This document shows positions 4,252 to 5,975 of a stretch of DNA of 5,975 bases, piece by piece (positions within the stretch are counted from its first letter, which is position 1; the number at the start of each line of letters is the position of its first letter). Below the pieces are notes generated by a model. That model saw only the letters and a list, made by a program, of their open reading frames with translations. It searched no databases and was not told where the DNA came from. The stretch spans positions 1 to 5,975 of the forward strand of contig CAMLNW010000180.1 in the NCBI GenBank assembly GCA_946481495.1, read 5' to 3'. Source of the stretch: an uncultured Actinomycetes bacterium (GTDB lineage Bacteria; Actinomycetota; Thermoleophilia; Solirubrobacterales; Thermoleophilaceae). Made by a program: the position numbers and the translations under genes.

Positions 4252-5818
4252 TCGTGAAGACCATCGCGACGCCCGCCGCGTCGCAGGCGGCGACGACTTC
4301 GGGGTCGTTGCGGGAGCCGCCGGGCTGGACGATGGCGCGGACGCCGGCCTCGATCGCCATCTCGGGACCGTCGGCGAAGGGGAAGAAGGCGTCGGATGCC
4401 ATCACGGCGCCGTCGAGTGGGCGATCGGCGTCGCGGGCTTTCTCGACAGCGAGGCGGACCGAGTCGACGCGGCTCATCTGGCCGGCGCCGATCCCGGCGG
4501 TGGCGAGCTCGCGGGTTAGGACGATCGCGTTCGAGCGGACGTGCTTCGAGACCCGCCAGGCGAACAGCAGCTCGCCCCACTCGGCCTCGGTCGGCTTGCG
4601 CTCGGTGACGGCGATCATGTCCTCGCGGACCTCGGAGCTGAGGTCGCGGTCCTGGACGAGGATGCCGCCGCGGACGCGCTTGAAGTCCTGCTCGGCAACC
4701 TCGGGCCGGCGGCGCTCTTTGTCCTCGAGCAGCCGGATGTTCGGCTTCTGCTTCAGGACCTCGAGCGCGTCGCCCTCGAACGACGGCGCGAAGACCAGCT
4801 CGACGAACATCGAGTTCAATCGCTCGGCGAGGGCTCGCTCGATCGGCCGGTTGAAGCACATGACGCCGCCGAAGGCGCTCAGCGGATCGGTCGCGAGCGC
4901 CTTGTCGAACGCGTCCTCGACCGTCGAGCCGACACCACAACCGCAGGGGTTGTTGTGCTTGATGATCACCGCGGCGGGCAGCTCGAACTCCTCGAGCAGG
5001 CGACGGCCGGAGTCGAGGTCGAGCAGGTTGTTGAACGACAGCTCCTTGCCGTGCAGCTTCGAGACCATCGACAGCAGGTGGGTGCGAGTGCGCGCGTCGG
5101 CGTAGTAGGCGGCGCGCTGGTGCGGGTTCTCGCCGTAGGAGAGGTCGAGCACCTTGACGAACGAGCGCGTGACCTGGCCGGGGAAGTCCTCCTCGCGCTC
5201 GGCGAACCAGCCGGAGATCGCGGCGTCGTAGCGCGCGGTGTAGGAGAAGGCCTCGAGCGCGAGCGCCTCGCGCGTCGCGGCCTCGAGATGGCCGTCAGAG
5301 GACTCGAGCTCCTCGAGCATGGCGTCGTAGCTCTCGGGGCTGACTACTACGGCAGCGAAGCGGTGGTTCTTGGCGGCGGCGCGGATCAGCGTCGGACCGC
5401 CAATGTCGATGTTCTCGATCACCTCGTCCTCGTCGACTCCGCGGCGGCCGGAGACGCGCTCGAACGGGTAGAGGTTGACGCAGACGAGGTCGATTGGCTC
5501 GATCTCTTGCTGCTCGAGCGTCGCGGCGTGCTCGGGATTGGTGCGAACGGCGAGCAGGCCAGCGTAGATGCGCGGGTTGAGCGTCTTGACGCGGCCGTCG
5601 AGGATCTCCGGGAAGCCGGTGTAGTCCTCGACCGAGCGGGTCTCGATACCGGCGTCGGCGAGCGTCGACGCGGTGCCGCCGGTCGAGACGATCTCGACGC
5701 CGAGCTCTTGCAGCCCGCGCGCGAAGTCGACCAGACCGCGCTTGTCGGAGACGGTCAGCAGCGCGCGCCGGACGCGGACGCCACCAGGCTCGGCCGGACT
5801 GTCGGCGGCAGCACTCAT
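4229..5818 (-). CDS. purH: Bifunctional AICAR transformylase / IMP cyclohydrolase
   Basis: Catalyses the last two steps of de novo purine synthesis in the cytosol: formyl transfer from 10-formyltetrahydrofolate to AICAR, then ring closure to IMP. 529 residues, the normal full length. The N-terminal cyclohydrolase (MGS-like) domain, about 17-205, carries LLTVSDKRGLVDFA (20-33), STGGT (45-49), DGRVKTLNPRIYAGLL (74-89) and NIDIGGPTLIRAAAKN (136-151). The transformylase domain, about 205-529, carries LSYGENPHQ (226-234), SFNNLLDLDS (261-270), the active-site IIKHNNPCG (285-293, with K287 and H288), DPLSAFGG (311-318), SDAFFPF (475-481) and the C-terminal RRHFRH. An N-terminal extension of about 15 residues is Ala/Pro/Gly rich and not conserved. 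The ATG at 5818 overlaps the purN stop in ATGA, so translation is coupled; only a weak GACGAG precedes it. The gene is intact, with no sign of decay or transfer. Confidence 0.98.
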   Translation of the reverse strand: MSAAADSPAEPGGVRVRRALLTVSDKRGLVDFARGLQELGVEIVSTGGTASTLADAGIETRSVEDYTGFPEILDGRVKTLNPRIYAGLLAVRTNPEHAATLEQQEIEPIDLVCVNLYPFERVSGRRGVDEDEVIENIDIGGPTLIRAAAKNHRFAAVVVSPESYDAMLEELESSDGHLEAATREALALEAFSYTARYDAAISGWFAEREEDFPGQVTRSFVKVLDLSYGENPHQRAAYYADARTRTHLLSMVSKLHGKELSFNNLLDLDSGRRLLEEFELPAAVIIKHNNPCGCGVGSTVEDAFDKALATDPLSAFGGVMCFNRPIERALAERLNSMFVELVFAPSFEGDALEVLKQKPNIRLLEDKERRRPEVAEQDFKRVRGGILVQDRDLSSEVREDMIAVTERKPTEAEWGELLFAWRVSKHVRSNAIVLTRELATAGIGAGQMSRVDSVRLAVEKARDADRPLDGAVMASDAFFPFADGPEMAIEAGVRAIVQPGGSRNDPEVVAACDAAGVAMVFTSRRHFRH

Positions 5819-5975
5819 GCGGTCTCGTCGACGCGCACGACGCGCGGGTTGGACGGATCGCGCGACACCGCACCCGCAGCGATCAGCTTGACGGCACGCG
5901 GCAACAGGCGGTGCTCGATCTCGTGCGTCACCCTCTCGACTTCCTCCACCGCGCGAGCATATGGAAGCTCGAACG
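5815..5975 (-). CDS. purN: Phosphoribosylglycinamide formyltransferase, C-terminal end (runs off right edge)
   Basis: The last 52 residues of GAR transformylase, which formylates glycinamide ribonucleotide with 10-formyltetrahydrofolate in purine synthesis. The visible part contains HEIEHRLLPRAVKLIAAGAV, matching the conserved PurN C-terminal helix (x-x-EHRLLPxAxxLxAxGxV), then a short tail ending VVRVDETA. The TGA stop (5817..5815) overlaps the purH ATG by four bases. The location directly before purH agrees with the common actinobacterial purN-purH order and supports the call; the catalytic residues (Asn-His-Asp) lie outside the window. Confidence 0.88.
   Translation of the reverse strand, partial: FELPYARAVEEVERVTHEIEHRLLPRAVKLIAAGAVSRDPSNPRVVRVDETA

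Noticed and set aside
4179..4940. Minus-strand frame within purH ending PRSDSNRRPCG
   Set aside because: Arg-rich off-frame of purH with a translated-tRNA tail from tRNA-Lys.
4254..5105. Plus-strand 283-codon frame antisense to purH
   Set aside because: Ser/Arg-rich with no domain; purH on the other strand is full length and conserved.
5295..5330. Repeated CTCGAG/GAGCTC palindromes in purH
   Set aside because: They encode a run of Glu/Leu/Ser codons (LEELESS) and reflect GAG/CTC codon choice, not a repeat element.

Overview
The window is high-GC DNA from a bacterial chromosome, compact and gene-dense, with GTG and TTG starts alongside ATG and little space between genes. Base composition, the -10-only (TANNNT) promoters with apparently leaderless starts, and a secreted SurA_N-type protein ending in a short Cys-containing tail all suggest an actinobacterium. 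My best guess, from protein style and not from a search, is the Thermoleophilia/Solirubrobacterales area.

Layout from left to right. (1) The 5' part of a sugar-porter MFS transporter runs off the left edge on the minus strand. (2) A membrane-anchored metallophosphoesterase with altered metal-ligand motifs lies upstream of it on the same strand. (3) A small VOC (glyoxalase/bleomycin-resistance fold) protein is divergent from the phosphoesterase; as annotated, their two start codons overlap in a CATG. (4) The VOC gene converges on a DUF2461 (TIGR02453-type) gene with a 9-base gap, and a strong GC hairpin sits in the end of the DUF2461 gene. (5) Directly upstream of DUF2461 on the minus strand is a secreted SurA_N-like protein without a parvulin domain, and upstream of that a tRNA-Val(TAC). 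(6) On the plus strand follow a small four-helix membrane protein of unknown function, tRNA-Glu(TTC) and tRNA-Lys(TTT). (7) The right third is the minus-strand purine operon end: the 3' end of purN, then complete purH, joined by an ATGA overlap.

Functional links visible here are few. purN and purH catalyse the two folate-dependent formyl transfers of de novo purine synthesis, and PurH also closes the ring to IMP; they are translationally coupled. SurA_N-like and DUF2461 are back to back (stop TAG directly followed by GTG) and probably co-transcribed, possibly together with tRNA-Val. The three tRNAs form a divergent pair of units around the small membrane gene. The rest looks like ordinary chromosomal housekeeping or accessory content.

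I found no CRISPR array, transposon, phage module, toxin-antitoxin pair or defence system, and nothing convincing as an undescribed multi-gene system. The points most worth following up are the phosphoesterase with substituted metal ligands, the overlapping divergent start codons, the PPIase-less SurA-like protein, and two transcription-stop-like hairpins placed inside the ends of convergent genes.
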